DNA from: Streptomyces griseus subsp. griseus
GTDB taxonomy: Bacteria; Actinomycetota; Actinomycetes; Streptomycetales; Streptomycetaceae
DNA: 64,000 bases
Reading direction: 5' to 3'
NCBI RefSeq assembly: GCF_000720255.1
Contig: NZ_JOJE01000018.1
Coordinates: 124,001 to 188,000, forward strand
In this document: one piece after another, positions 52,460 through 60,502 of the stretch
Layout: every line of letters starts with the position of its first letter
Numbering within the stretch: position 1 is the stretch's first letter
Made by a program: the position numbers and the translations under genes
The notes under the pieces: generated by a model
Told to the model about the DNA's origin: nothing
Database searches by the model: none
What the model saw: the letters and a program-made list of their open reading frames with translations, nothing else

Positions 52460-52870
52460 CAGCCCCAGCAGCTCGGCGACCTGCTCGACGACCACTTCGT
52501 GCACCAGCGCCGCCCGCTCGTCCCGCCCCTTCGTGCGGATCTCGACGGGCCGCCGGTACACGACCACCCGGCCCGGGCGTCCGTCGCGCGCCGGCACGGT
52601 GCCGCCCAGTGGCACGGCCTCGTCGTTCCAGGGCCCGCCGGGCCCGTCGAGGCGCGGTACCTCCAGCACCAGGAAGTCGATGTCGGCGAGCTGCGGCCAC
52701 CGTCGCTCAAGGCGTTCCACGGAGTCCTGCACCAAGTCCGCGAACACCTCGGCACGGCTCGCGGCGAGAGGCACCTGCGGCGGCGCGATCGGGCCGCGCA
52801 TGCCCCGGCCGTGTCGGTCGCGACGGCGGGGCCCGGGGCCGGCGGCACGGGGCGGTACGGGGTTGTCCAT
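52421..52870 (-). CDS. Zincin-like (metallopeptidase-family) protein with altered motif
   Basis: The 149-residue protein matches the small zincin-like family (pfam06262 type), whose mycobacterial neighbourhood counterpart is Rv3259. It has SRAEVFADLVQDSVERLERRW, DIDFLVLEVPR, RVVVYRRPVEIRTKGRDERAALVHEVVVEQVAELLGL. The family zinc motif HExxH reads HEVVV here, so the second His is missing and peptidase activity is doubtful. ATG 52870 is used; a GTG directly before it is possible. The open frame upstream to 54262 is a shadow. The 3' end is the source of a tandem repeat. Confidence 0.88.
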   Translation of the reverse strand: MDNPVPPRAAGPGPRRRDRHGRGMRGPIAPPQVPLAASRAEVFADLVQDSVERLERRWPQLADIDFLVLEVPRLDGPGGPWNDEAVPLGGTVPARDGRPGRVVVYRRPVEIRTKGRDERAALVHEVVVEQVAELLGLTPETVDPRYGED

Positions 52871-53224
52871 CACTGGTGAAGCGTAGTCCCAGGCGAGGCC
52901 GCGCGCCCGGCCCCACGCGGTTCGGCCGGACCCTTCAGGACACCCCCCGAGGCCGCGTACGGGCAGGTCGCGGGATGACCATTCCAGCCAAGCTTGGGCT
53001 CGATTCCGTATCCCTCCGAGACGGTCGAACACAAGGCAATTGACAGTGTTTGTACCGACTGGTGAACAGATCAGGAGTCGTCCGACGCCTCGGACAAGTA
53101 GGTCGATGCAGGTCAGCGACGTGCGTCGAGAGGGGTGTGTGGGGCGTTTCACATGGCGACACGGTGGAGCGACCTGGTGCAGAGTCGTCGCGGCCCGCTC
53201 AAGAGTGCGGTACCGTCCAACGTC
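52871..53224. other. Divergent non-coding gap before DUF3499
   Basis: The 354-base gap holds TTGACA-N17-TGAACA (53040-53068, plus strand), the perfect palindrome GTCCGA-CGCC-TCGGAC (53080-53095) and TACCGT at 53210 close to the DUF3499 start. No gene is evident. Confidence 0.5.
53040..53068 (+). promoter_or_regulatory. Candidate promoter TTGACA-N17-TGAACA
   Basis: A perfect -35 with a weak -10, about 155 bases before the DUF3499 start, followed by a GTCCGA/TCGGAC palindrome at 53080-53095 that could bind a regulator. Confidence 0.4.
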
Positions 53225-53605
53225 GTGAGCCCTGTACGTCGCTGTTCGCGCACCGCTTGCGGCCGACCCGCCGTCGCGACGCTGACGTACGTCTACGCCG
53301 ACTCGACCGCGGTCCTCGGCCCGCTCGCCACCTACGCCGAACCCCACTGCTACGACCTGTGCGCCGAGCACTCCGAGCGCCTCACCGCCCCGCGCGGCTG
53401 GGAGGTCGTCCGTCTCCTCGACGGCTCGGCTCCCGCGCGGCCCAGTGGAGACGATTTGGAAGCGCTTGCCAACGCCGTGCGCGAGGCGGCCCGTCCGCAG
53501 GAGCGGGCGGCCGGGGCCGGTGGCGGCGGCGGGGGACGCGGAGCCGACCCGATGGAGGTCGCGCGACGCGGCCACCTGCGGGTGCTGCGCTCGCCCGACA
53601 ACTGA
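53225..53605 (+). CDS. DUF3499 protein with putative zinc ribbon
   Basis: The 126-residue protein has a conserved N-terminal half: RRCSRTACGRPAVATLTYVYADSTAVLGP then YAEPHCYDLCAEHSERLTAPRGWEVVRL. Cys7/Cys12 and Cys42/Cys46 probably bind one zinc. The C-terminal part is Gly/Ala-rich and ends HLRVLRSPDN. GTG 53225 has no ribosome site and TACCGT is placed for a leaderless transcript; upstream in-frame GTGs (for example 53177) are possible. The family is actinobacterial, of unknown function, and the mycobacterial counterpart (Rv3258c) keeps the same neighbours. Confidence 0.88.
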   Translation: MSPVRRCSRTACGRPAVATLTYVYADSTAVLGPLATYAEPHCYDLCAEHSERLTAPRGWEVVRLLDGSAPARPSGDDLEALANAVREAARPQERAAGAGGGGGGRGADPMEVARRGHLRVLRSPDN

Positions 53606-54668
53606 GTCACTCGGGTTCCTCCCCGACACCGTCATGAGGAAAGCGATTTCTCGTTCCGGCTGAAACGGACGCACAGGCCTACGACACGTCCGCGACAAGC
53701 CCGCTCCGCTCACTCGGCCTGTCCGCCCTCGTGGCGCGCCCTGCCCCTTCGTCCTTCGCCCTGGCCCTCCTCGCAGGCGTCCGCCTCCCAGGGCGGGCAC
53801 CCAGGGCTCGCGCAGCCCGCGTCGGCCGTCGACCAGTTGGACACCGGCCGGACCGGCATCACGGGCACCACCAGGGCCGGCACAGGCGTCCGACGACCCC
53901 CAAGGAGGCACGGAGTCCAGTGGGAGGCCGACGACGGCTCCCTGTACGCCGCTGGAGAGCGTCCGGCCCGGGGCATGGCACACCCGGGAGCCAGGCGGCC
54001 GCGACGGCCGCCAGGAGTCCCGTGCGGTCCGCCAGGTGTGCCTCGCGGACTCCCCTTCGCCGTCGCCCAGTTCGCCGCCTCCCAGCACATCTCCGCCCAA
54101 CTCGGCGCCGCCCTGGCCGCCGTACCGCACGCGCGTGTGCCCGCCGCCGAGTCCGTCCGCGCGTCCGTCGTGACCGGGCACGCAGCGAGGAGCCCGGCGT
54201 CTCGACGGGCGGCACGCTCGTGCTGCTCGCAGGGGTGCTGACGGCGGTCGTCCTGGGCGCACGCGCGCGTGATGGTCGCGGAGAGGGCGGCGGCCATTGC
54301 TGGGCGCACGCGCGCGTGACGGTCGCGGAGAGGGCCGCGGCCGTGCGCGAACTGCGGTTCGTGATCCTGACGGTGACGTACGTGTCCGCGCCGGCTACCT
54401 CTTGAACCTCTCCGAACAGGCCGCGAGGGGGATCTGCTGAGCAAGGCGCTGCCGCGGAACGGGGCTTGACGCTGGTGATGTGCCTGCCGTGGCCGGCCAG
54501 AACTCTCCGCTGCTGGACCGGAGGCTGCCCGGAGCCGTTCCTCGGCCGTGCGCGAACTCAGCCCTGACCTGAGGTGACGGCTTGGAATCCACTCATGGTC
54601 CACACAGCGGACTGTCGGCCTGGGCGGGTAGTTTGGGATGACCGATAGGACTTTCAGGAGGGTTGGCC
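53606..54668. other. 1-kb region without a credible gene
   Basis: Several open frames exist on both strands but give Arg/Pro-rich shadow-like peptides. A plus-strand stretch around 54195-54240 reads STGGTLVLLAGVLTAVV, resembling the membrane segment of TadE-like secreted proteins, and 54080-54170 reads VAQFAASQHISAQLGAALAAV in another frame. The mix of frames suggests a decayed gene or genes. A 47-base tandem duplication lies inside. The last 60 bases should hold the manB promoter. Confidence 0.4.
54254..54342 (+). repeat. Imperfect 42-base tandem duplication
   Basis: Copies at 54254-54295 and 54301-54342 (period 47) differ at about two positions; both contain TGGGCGCACGCGCGCGTGA and GGTCGCGGAGAGGG. 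It lies in the gene-poor region before manB and would shift any frame across it. Confidence 0.8.
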
Positions 54669-56033
54669 GTGGCTGCTGATCTGTCGCAGATCGTGAAGGC
54701 GTACGACGTACGCGGTGTCGTCCCCGACCAGTGGGACGAGTCGCTGGCCGAGCTCTTCGGAGCGGCCTTCGCCCGGGTGACCGGCGCGGAGGCGATTGTG
54801 ACCGGCCACGACATGCGGCCGTCGTCCCCCGGCCTGTCACGGGCGTTCGCGCGTGGGGCGGCGGCACAGGGTGTCGATGTAACCGAGATCGGCCTGTGCT
54901 CGACCGACCAGCTGTACTACGCGTCGGGCGCGCTGAACCTGCCAGGCGCGATGTTCACGGCCTCGCACAACCCGGCGCAGTACAACGGCATCAAGATGTG
55001 CCGCGCGGGTGCGGCGCCGGTCGGCCAGGACACCGGCCTGGGTGAGATCCGCGCCCTGGTGGAGCAGTGGACGGACGCGGGCGCCCCCGCGCCGACGTCG
55101 ACGACGGGAACGATCACCCAGAGCGACACGCTGGAGGACTACGCGGCCCACCTGCGCTCCCTGGTCGACCTGACCTCCATCCGCCCCCTGAAGGTCGTCG
55201 TCGACGCGGGCAACGGCATGGGCGGCCACACGGTCCCCACGGTCTTCTCGGGCCTGCCGCTGGAGCTCGTCCCGATGTATTTCGAGCTCGACGGCACGTT
55301 CCCCAACCACGAGGCGAACCCGCTGGACCCGGCGAACATCGTGGATCTGCAGAAGCGGGTCCGTGAGGAGGGCGCCGACCTGGGCATCGCCTTCGATGGC
55401 GACGCCGACCGCTGTTTCGTCGTCGACGAGCACGGCGACCCGGTCGCGCCGTCCGCGATCACCGCGCTGGTCGCCTCGCGCGAGCTGGCCAAGCACGGCG
55501 GCAAGGGCACGGTCATCCACAACCTGATCACCTCCTGGTCCGTCCCGGAGGTCGTCAAGGAGAACGGCGGCACACCGGTCCGCACGCGCGTGGGCCACTC
55601 CTTCATCAAGGCCGAGATGGCGCGCACCGGCGCGATCTTCGGCGGCGAGCACTCCGCCCACTACTACTTCAAGGACTTCTGGAACGCCGACACGGGCATG
55701 CTGGCCGCCCTCCACGTCCTCGCGGCCCTCGGCGGCCAGGAGGGCCCGCTCTCGGCCCTCGTCGCCCAGTACGACCGCTACGCCGCGTCCGGTGAGATCA
55801 ACTCCACCGTCGACGACCAGGCCGGCCGCCTCGCCGCGGTCCGCTCCGCCTTCGAGACCCGCGACGACGTCACCCTCGACGACCTCGACGGCCTCACCGT
55901 CACCGCCCTCGACTGGTGGTTCAACGTCCGCCCCTCCAACACCGAACCCCTTCTCCGCCTCAACGCCGAGGCCCGCGACGAGAAAACGGTCACCGCGGTC
56001 CGCGACGAGGTCCTGGCGATCATCAGGGGCTGA
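54669..56033 (+). CDS. manB: Phosphomannomutase / phosphoglucomutase
   Basis: The 454-residue alpha-D-phosphohexomutase interconverts mannose-6-phosphate and mannose-1-phosphate. Its four signatures are present: FTASHNPAQYNGIK with phospho-Ser99, the metal loop IAFDGDADRCFVVDE, the sugar loop FGGEHSAHYYFKD and the phosphate loop RPSNTEPLLRLNAE. GTG 54669 has AGGAGG seven bases upstream and is preferred over TTG 54663. With manA, the ManC-like gene and the glycosyltransferases in this window it supplies GDP-mannose. The counterpart in mycobacteria is Rv3257c. Confidence 0.96.
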   Translation: MAADLSQIVKAYDVRGVVPDQWDESLAELFGAAFARVTGAEAIVTGHDMRPSSPGLSRAFARGAAAQGVDVTEIGLCSTDQLYYASGALNLPGAMFTASHNPAQYNGIKMCRAGAAPVGQDTGLGEIRALVEQWTDAGAPAPTSTTGTITQSDTLEDYAAHLRSLVDLTSIRPLKVVVDAGNGMGGHTVPTVFSGLPLELVPMYFELDGTFPNHEANPLDPANIVDLQKRVREEGADLGIAFDGDADRCFVVDEHGDPVAPSAITALVASRELAKHGGKGTVIHNLITSWSVPEVVKENGGTPVRTRVGHSFIKAEMARTGAIFGGEHSAHYYFKDFWNADTGMLAALHVLAALGGQEGPLSALVAQYDRYAASGEINSTVDDQAGRLAAVRSAFETRDDVTLDDLDGLTVTALDWWFNVRPSNTEPLLRLNAEARDEKTVTAVRDEVLAIIRG

Positions 56034-56091
56034 CGACCGGCCAGGGGCGCTGCCACGTCACCTCCGGACGACGGCGCCGCCGGGCTCCGTG

Positions 56092-56158
56092 AGCCGCTGT
56101 GGCGGGGCCACCGCCGCAGTGGCGGGGCCACGGTGAGCCGCTGCGGTGGGGCCACCGA
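56092..56158. repeat. GC-rich imperfect repeats
   Basis: GTGGCGGGGCCAC occurs twice and a variant GGTGGGGCCACC once, each near AGCCGCTG or CGCAG. Each unit is nearly self-complementary (GTGGC/GCCAC), so the RNA could fold into consecutive hairpins and end the manB transcript. Confidence 0.6.
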
Positions 56159-56222
56159 TGGGCGCTGACTTCGAGCCCGCCCAGTGGGTGCTCCCCGGAA
56201 CACCGGAGGACGTCGGCCCACC

Positions 56223-56340
56223 GCGCCGCCCAGCCACCAGGGGCGCTGTCCAGCCACTACGGGCGGCGCCCAGCATCAAGGGCGGCGCCCAGCATCAAGG
56301 GCGGCGCCCAGCCACATGGGCGGCGCCCCTTGGGCGCCAT
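56223..56340. repeat. 19-base tandem repeat array (about five to six units)
   Basis: The unit GGCGGCGCCCAGCATCAAG is present perfectly at 56262-56280 and 56281-56299. Variants follow at 56300-56318 (ending AGCCACATG) and precede at 56242-56260 and 56223-56241. It lies in the 593-base gap between manB and the Trm112-like gene, in which I see no protein gene. Confidence 0.8.
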
Positions 56341-56626
56341 GCCCAGCCACGCCGTCCATCCCGCGGACAGGCGTGCCACTGGGGCGAGGCGGCCCTGCTC
56401 CAGCGAAGCCGAGAGCTCGGGAGGGTGGGCGCGGCGGCAACCCGCGGCACCGGGCTGCGCGACCCGCCCCCGCCCAGCCCAGCACCGGGCGCCCTCAACC
56501 CCAGCGCCGGGCCCCCGAACCCACCCCCCTCCGCCCAGCCCCCACCGCACACCCCACCGGCGGTAACCTGACCAGGCGCATCCGCACAACCTCAAACCGC
56601 ACAAGCCCGTCCCGAAGGGAACCCCC

Positions 56627-56797
56627 ATGCCGCTCGAAGCCGGCCTCCTGGAGATCCTCGCCTGCCCGGCCTGCCACGCCCCCCTCAAGGAGCAGGACAC
56701 CGAGCTGATCTGCACCGGACAGGACTGCGGCCTGGCGTACCCCGTCCGCGACGGCATCCCCGTCCTTCTCGTCGACGAGGCCCGCCGCCCCGCGTAA
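56627..56797 (+). CDS. Trm112-family small zinc protein
   Basis: This 56-residue protein matches the Trm112/YcaR family: [43 protein letters not shown]. Cys13, Cys16, Cys29 and Cys34 form the zinc site. In eukaryotes and archaea Trm112 activates methyltransferases; bacterial short forms are of uncertain function. ATG 56627 follows GAAGGGA. It precedes the SIS protein by 44 bases and is probably co-transcribed with it. Confidence 0.9.
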   Translation: MPLEAGLLEILACPACHAPLKEQDTELICTGQDCGLAYPVRDGIPVLLVDEARRPA

Positions 56798-56841
56798 CGC
56801 GTACCGACGACCCGCGACCCGGCGATCGGAGACTCCCGCCC

Positions 56842-57981
56842 ATGCTCGACGAATCGCTTCTCGACACGCCGGAGGCCCTCGCCGAGGCCGACCGCCGCGC
56901 CCTCCTGCGCGGCGCCGCCGAAGCCGGCGCCCGCGTCCGCACAGCCCTCCGGCACGCCACCGAGGCGGGGGTCAACGACCTCAAACCCGACGGCCGCCCG
57001 CGCGCGATCCTCATCGCGGGCCCCGGCGCCGCCGCCACCTGCGTCGCCGACCTCCTCGGCTCCCTCGCCGGCACCGGCTGCCCCGTCATCCGGCTCACTC
57101 CCACCGGCGTGGCCCCCGCCGCGGGTGCCCTGCGCTGGGAACTCCCGGGCTGGGCCGGCTCCGTGGACCTGCTCATCATCGCCACCCCGGACGGCTCGGA
57201 GCCGTCCCTCTCCCTGCTCGCCGAGCAGGCCTACCGACGCGGCGTCACCGTCGTCGCCGTAGCCCCCACCGGTTCGCCGCTCACGGACGCGGTGACCACC
57301 TCGCACAGCCTCTACGTGCCGATGGCGACCGCCCCCTACGAGCTCGACGAACAGCCCCCCGTCGCCGCCTCGGCGCCCGGCGTCCTGTGGGCCCTGTTCA
57401 CCCCGCTCCTCGCGATCCTGGACCGCGCCGGCCTGATCTCCGCCCAGCCCGACGCCCTGGAGAAGGTCGCCGACCGCCTCGACCAGGTCGCCGAACGCTG
57501 CGGCCCCGCCATCGCGACCTACAGCAACCCCGCCAAGAAACTGGCCGCCGAACTCGCCGACTCCCTCCCGGTGATCTGGACCGAGGGCACCTCGGCCGGC
57601 CCGGCCGGCCACCGCTTCGCCGCCGCCCTCGCGGAGCTCTCCGGCACCCCAGCGGTCGTCGCCGAACTGCCCGAGGCACTCGCCGCCCACAGCGCCCTGC
57701 TCGCCGGCCCGCTGGCCGCCAGTGCCGACCCCGACGACTTCTTCCGCGACCGCGTCGAGGAGCCCCCCGCCCTCCACGCGCGCGTGGTGCTGCTCCGCGA
57801 TCGCCCGATCGGGGGACTCACGGCCGCCCCCTCCGCCCGCGACCTGGCCCTCAGCCACGACACACCCATCAGCGAACTCGAGCCCGAGCCCGGCGGCGAG
57901 CTGGAGACCCTCGCCGAACTGATCGCCATCACGGATTTCGCCGCCGTTTACCTGGCGCTCGCCTCGAAAACCCGATCATGA
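56842..57981 (+). CDS. SIS-domain protein, TobH / bifunctional PGI-PMI-like
   Basis: The 379-residue protein has two sugar-isomerase (SIS) halves: ILIAGPGAAATCVADLLGSL and DLLIIATPDGSEPSLSLLAEQAYRRG in the first, PVIWTEGTSAGPAGHRFAAALAEL in the second, with a C-terminal LETLAELIAITDFAAVYLAL helix as in bifunctional phosphoglucose/phosphomannose isomerases. The usual catalytic residues are not all obvious. The position between manB and manA is conserved with mycobacterial TobH (Rv3256c). A role in hexose-phosphate metabolism is likely; the exact reaction is unclear. ATG 56842 follows GATCGGAGAC. Confidence 0.88.
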   Translation: MLDESLLDTPEALAEADRRALLRGAAEAGARVRTALRHATEAGVNDLKPDGRPRAILIAGPGAAATCVADLLGSLAGTGCPVIRLTPTGVAPAAGALRWELPGWAGSVDLLIIATPDGSEPSLSLLAEQAYRRGVTVVAVAPTGSPLTDAVTTSHSLYVPMATAPYELDEQPPVAASAPGVLWALFTPLLAILDRAGLISAQPDALEKVADRLDQVAERCGPAIATYSNPAKKLAAELADSLPVIWTEGTSAGPAGHRFAAALAELSGTPAVVAELPEALAAHSALLAGPLAASADPDDFFRDRVEEPPALHARVVLLRDRPIGGLTAAPSARDLALSHDTPISELEPEPGGELETLAELIAITDFAAVYLALASKTRS

Positions 57982-57984
57982 CAG

Positions 57985-58105
57985 CGACGCCTTGAGAGCC
58001 GCACGGACGCCCGGAGAGCCGCTGAAAGCCATACGGCGCCCTGCGACCGCGCGGACGCCCTGAGAACCGTACGGACGCCCCGAGAGCCGTACGAGAGAAC
58101 CGGCA
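57985..58105. repeat. Degenerate 20-base tandem repeats before manA
   Basis: About five imperfect units of the type GAGAGCCGTACGGACGCCC fill most of the 142-base gap between the SIS gene and manA. They look like slippage duplicates; no hairpin dominates. Confidence 0.6.
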
Positions 58106-58123
58106 GAGAGAAGCACGACGCAC

Positions 58124-59275
58124 ATGGACCGCCTCGACAACACCGTGCGCCCCTACGCCTGGGGCTCCCCGACCGCCATCCCGAAGCTGCTCGGTGTCGA
58201 GCCGACCGGTGAACCGCAGGCGGAGATGTGGATGGGAGCGCACCCGGGCGCCCCCTCGCGCACCGCGCGCGGCACGCTCGTCGAGGTCATCGACGCCGCC
58301 CCCGAGCGGGAACTGGGGGGCAAAGCCGTCGCCCGGTTCGGCCCCCGGCTGCCCTTCCTCCTCAAGCTTCTCGCCGCCGGTGCCCCGCTCTCCCTCCAGG
58401 TGCACCCGGACCTGGAGCAGGCGAAGGAGGGCTACGCCGACGAGGAGCGCCGCGACATCCCCGTCGACGCCCCGTACCGCAACTACAAGGACGCCAACCA
58501 CAAGCCCGAACTGATCTGCGCGCTCACCGAGTTCGACGGCCTGTGCGGCTTCCGCGACCCGGCCCGCGCCGCCGACCTGCTCGAAGGCCTCGGCGTGGAC
58601 TCCCTCAAGCCGTACGTCGACGTCCTGCGCGCCCACCCCGAGGACGCGGCGCTGCGCGAGGTCCTCACCGCCGTACTGACCGCCGACCCCGAGGAGATGG
58701 CACACACCGTCGCCGAGGCCGCGGCCGCCTGCGACCGCCTCGGCGGCGACTACGCCCCCTACGCCGGCATCGCCCACCACTACCCTGGCGACCCGGGCGT
58801 CATCGCCGCGATGCTCCTCAACCACGTCCGGCTCCAGCCCGGCGAAGCCCTGTTCCTCGGCGCCGGCATACCGCACGCCTACCTCAGCGGCCTCGGCGTC
58901 GAGATCATGGCCAACTCGGACAACGTCCTGCGCTGCGGCCTCACCCCCAAGCACGTCGACGTGCCCGAACTCCTGCGCGTCGTCCGCTTCGAGGCCGGCG
59001 ACCCGGGCGTGCTGCGCCCGGAGGCCGCACCGGACGGCGAGGAGGTCTACGAGACCCCCATCGACGAGTTCCGGCTCTCCCGCTACGTCCTCCCCGAGGG
59101 CGGCGGCACCCACGACCTCACCCGCGCGACCCCCCAGATCCTGCTCTGCACGTCGGGCACCGTCCGCGCGGGAGAGCACGAACTGGCGCCCGGCCAGTCG
59201 GTTTTCGTCCCGGCGGGCGAAAAGACCGAGGTGTCCGGAACCGGAACGCTCTTCCGGGCTACCGTCGTCGCCTGA
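58124..59275 (+). CDS. manA: Mannose-6-phosphate isomerase, class I
   Basis: The 383-residue cupin-type zinc enzyme interconverts fructose-6-phosphate and mannose-6-phosphate. It shows LDNTVRPYAWGSPTAIPKLL, EMWMGAHPGAPS, PFLLKLLAAGAPLSLQVHPD (zinc Gln and His), NHKPELICALTEFDGLCGF (zinc Glu) and FLGAGIPHAYLSGLGVEIMANSDNVLRCGLTPKHVD (zinc His and substrate residues). A purine-rich leader (GGCAGAGAGAAG) precedes ATG 58124. It completes the mannose branch with manB and the ManC-like gene. Confidence 0.96.
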   Translation: MDRLDNTVRPYAWGSPTAIPKLLGVEPTGEPQAEMWMGAHPGAPSRTARGTLVEVIDAAPERELGGKAVARFGPRLPFLLKLLAAGAPLSLQVHPDLEQAKEGYADEERRDIPVDAPYRNYKDANHKPELICALTEFDGLCGFRDPARAADLLEGLGVDSLKPYVDVLRAHPEDAALREVLTAVLTADPEEMAHTVAEAAAACDRLGGDYAPYAGIAHHYPGDPGVIAAMLLNHVRLQPGEALFLGAGIPHAYLSGLGVEIMANSDNVLRCGLTPKHVDVPELLRVVRFEAGDPGVLRPEAAPDGEEVYETPIDEFRLSRYVLPEGGGTHDLTRATPQILLCTSGTVRAGEHELAPGQSVFVPAGEKTEVSGTGTLFRATVVA

Positions 59276-59411
59276 CGACCCCGCCGCCGGGGCCGCGGGC
59301 GGGCGGCCAGCCGCACCGCTGCCGGACCGGGCTGCAACAATGACCCACCGGCAAAGCACGGGCAAAGGCCTGGACGGCTTAGGCACGAAGGCGAAGGGAA
59401 CACGCGAACAC

Positions 59412-60392
59412 ATGAGCGCGTCAGGCGGCACCAAGGCGATCGTGGCGGCACTCGGTGCCAACCTCGCGATCGCGGCATCGAAGTTCGTGGCGTTCGCGTT
59501 CAGCGGCTCGTCGTCGATGCTCGCCGAGGGGGTGCACTCGCTCGCCGACTCCGGCAACCAGTTCCTCCTGCTGCTCGGCGGCAAGAAGGCCCAGCGCGAG
59601 GCCACCCCGCAACACCCCTTCGGCTACGGCCGCGAGCGCTACATCTACGCCTTCCTCGTCTCGATCGTCCTCTTCTCGGTCGGCGGCATGTTCGCGATCT
59701 ACGAGGGCTACGAGAAGATCAAGCACCCGCACGAGATCGAGCACTGGTACTGGCCGGTCGGTGTCCTGATCTTCGCGATCATCGCCGAGGGCTTCTCCTT
59801 CCGGACCGCCATAAAGGAGTCCAACCCGCTGCGCGGCGACCTCTCCTGGAAGGAGTTCGTCCGCCGAGCCAAGGCGCCCGAGCTCCCGGTCGTCCTCCTG
59901 GAGGACTTCGGCGCGCTCGTCGGCCTGATCCTCGCCCTCGGCGGCGTCGGCCTGGCGCTCCTCACCGGCGACGGCGTCTGGGACGGCATCGGAACCCTCT
60001 GCATCGGCATCCTGCTCATCCTGATCGCCCTCGTCCTGGCCGCAGAGACCAAGTCCCTGCTGCTCGGCGAGTCGGCGGGCGTCGAGGAGGTCAAGAAGAT
60101 CGAGGCCGCGATCGTCGACGGCGACACCGTCACCGGCATCATTCACATGCGCACCCTGCACCTCGGCCCCGAGGAGCTGCTCATCGCCGCCAAGATCGCC
60201 GTCCAGCACGACGACACGGCCGCCGAGGTCGCGAACGCCATCAACGCCGCCGAGGGCCGTATCCGCGATGCCGTGCCGATCGCCCGCGTGATCTACCTCG
60301 AACCCGACATCTACAGCGAGGCCGAGGCCGCCAAGGGCCCCGACCGCGAGGCGACCCCCGGCGGCCCGGCACAGCACCCCGCCGAGCACTGA
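59412..60392 (+). CDS. Cation diffusion facilitator family transporter
   Basis: The 326-residue membrane protein exports divalent cations. The CDF pattern is visible: ANLAIAASKFVAFAFSGSSSMLAEGVHSLADSGNQFLLLLG (first two helices with the HxxxD metal pair), HPFGYGRERYIYAFLVSIVLFSVGG, ELPVVLLEDFGALVGLILALGGV, a last helix pair, and a C-terminal cytoplasmic metallochaperone-like domain (IHMRTLHLGPEELLIAAKI). The metal (Zn, Fe, Mn) cannot be told. ATG 59412 is chosen; GAAGGGA is rather far upstream and the frame extends to 59340. A terminator follows. Confidence 0.9.
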   Translation: MSASGGTKAIVAALGANLAIAASKFVAFAFSGSSSMLAEGVHSLADSGNQFLLLLGGKKAQREATPQHPFGYGRERYIYAFLVSIVLFSVGGMFAIYEGYEKIKHPHEIEHWYWPVGVLIFAIIAEGFSFRTAIKESNPLRGDLSWKEFVRRAKAPELPVVLLEDFGALVGLILALGGVGLALLTGDGVWDGIGTLCIGILLILIALVLAAETKSLLLGESAGVEEVKKIEAAIVDGDTVTGIIHMRTLHLGPEELLIAAKIAVQHDDTAAEVANAINAAEGRIRDAVPIARVIYLEPDIYSEAEAAKGPDREATPGGPAQHPAEH

Positions 60393-60401
60393 GCCACACA
60401 C

Positions 60402-60438
60402 CGAAGGGGCCCGGTGACCACATCGCCGGGCCCCTTCG
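60402..60438. terminator. Terminator hairpin after the CDF gene
   Basis: Thirteen-base perfect arms (CGAAGGGGCCCGG and its complement) with an 11-base loop lie between the convergent CDF and PTS genes. Confidence 0.85.
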
Positions 60439-60502
60439 CACAGCCTGTGCGACCGAACAGTTCGTGTGACCGATCAGCTCGTGCGACCGAGGCAGCCCCC
60501 GG

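Noticed and set aside
53731..54405. 224-codon plus-strand gene between DUF3499 and manB
   Set aside because: Most of the peptide is Arg/Pro-rich shadow-like sequence, and a tandem duplication lies inside; only a short hydrophobic piece resembles a protein segment.
56092..56340. Possible CRISPR array downstream of manB
   Set aside because: Units are 19 bases and directly abutting, without unique spacers, and there are no cas genes.
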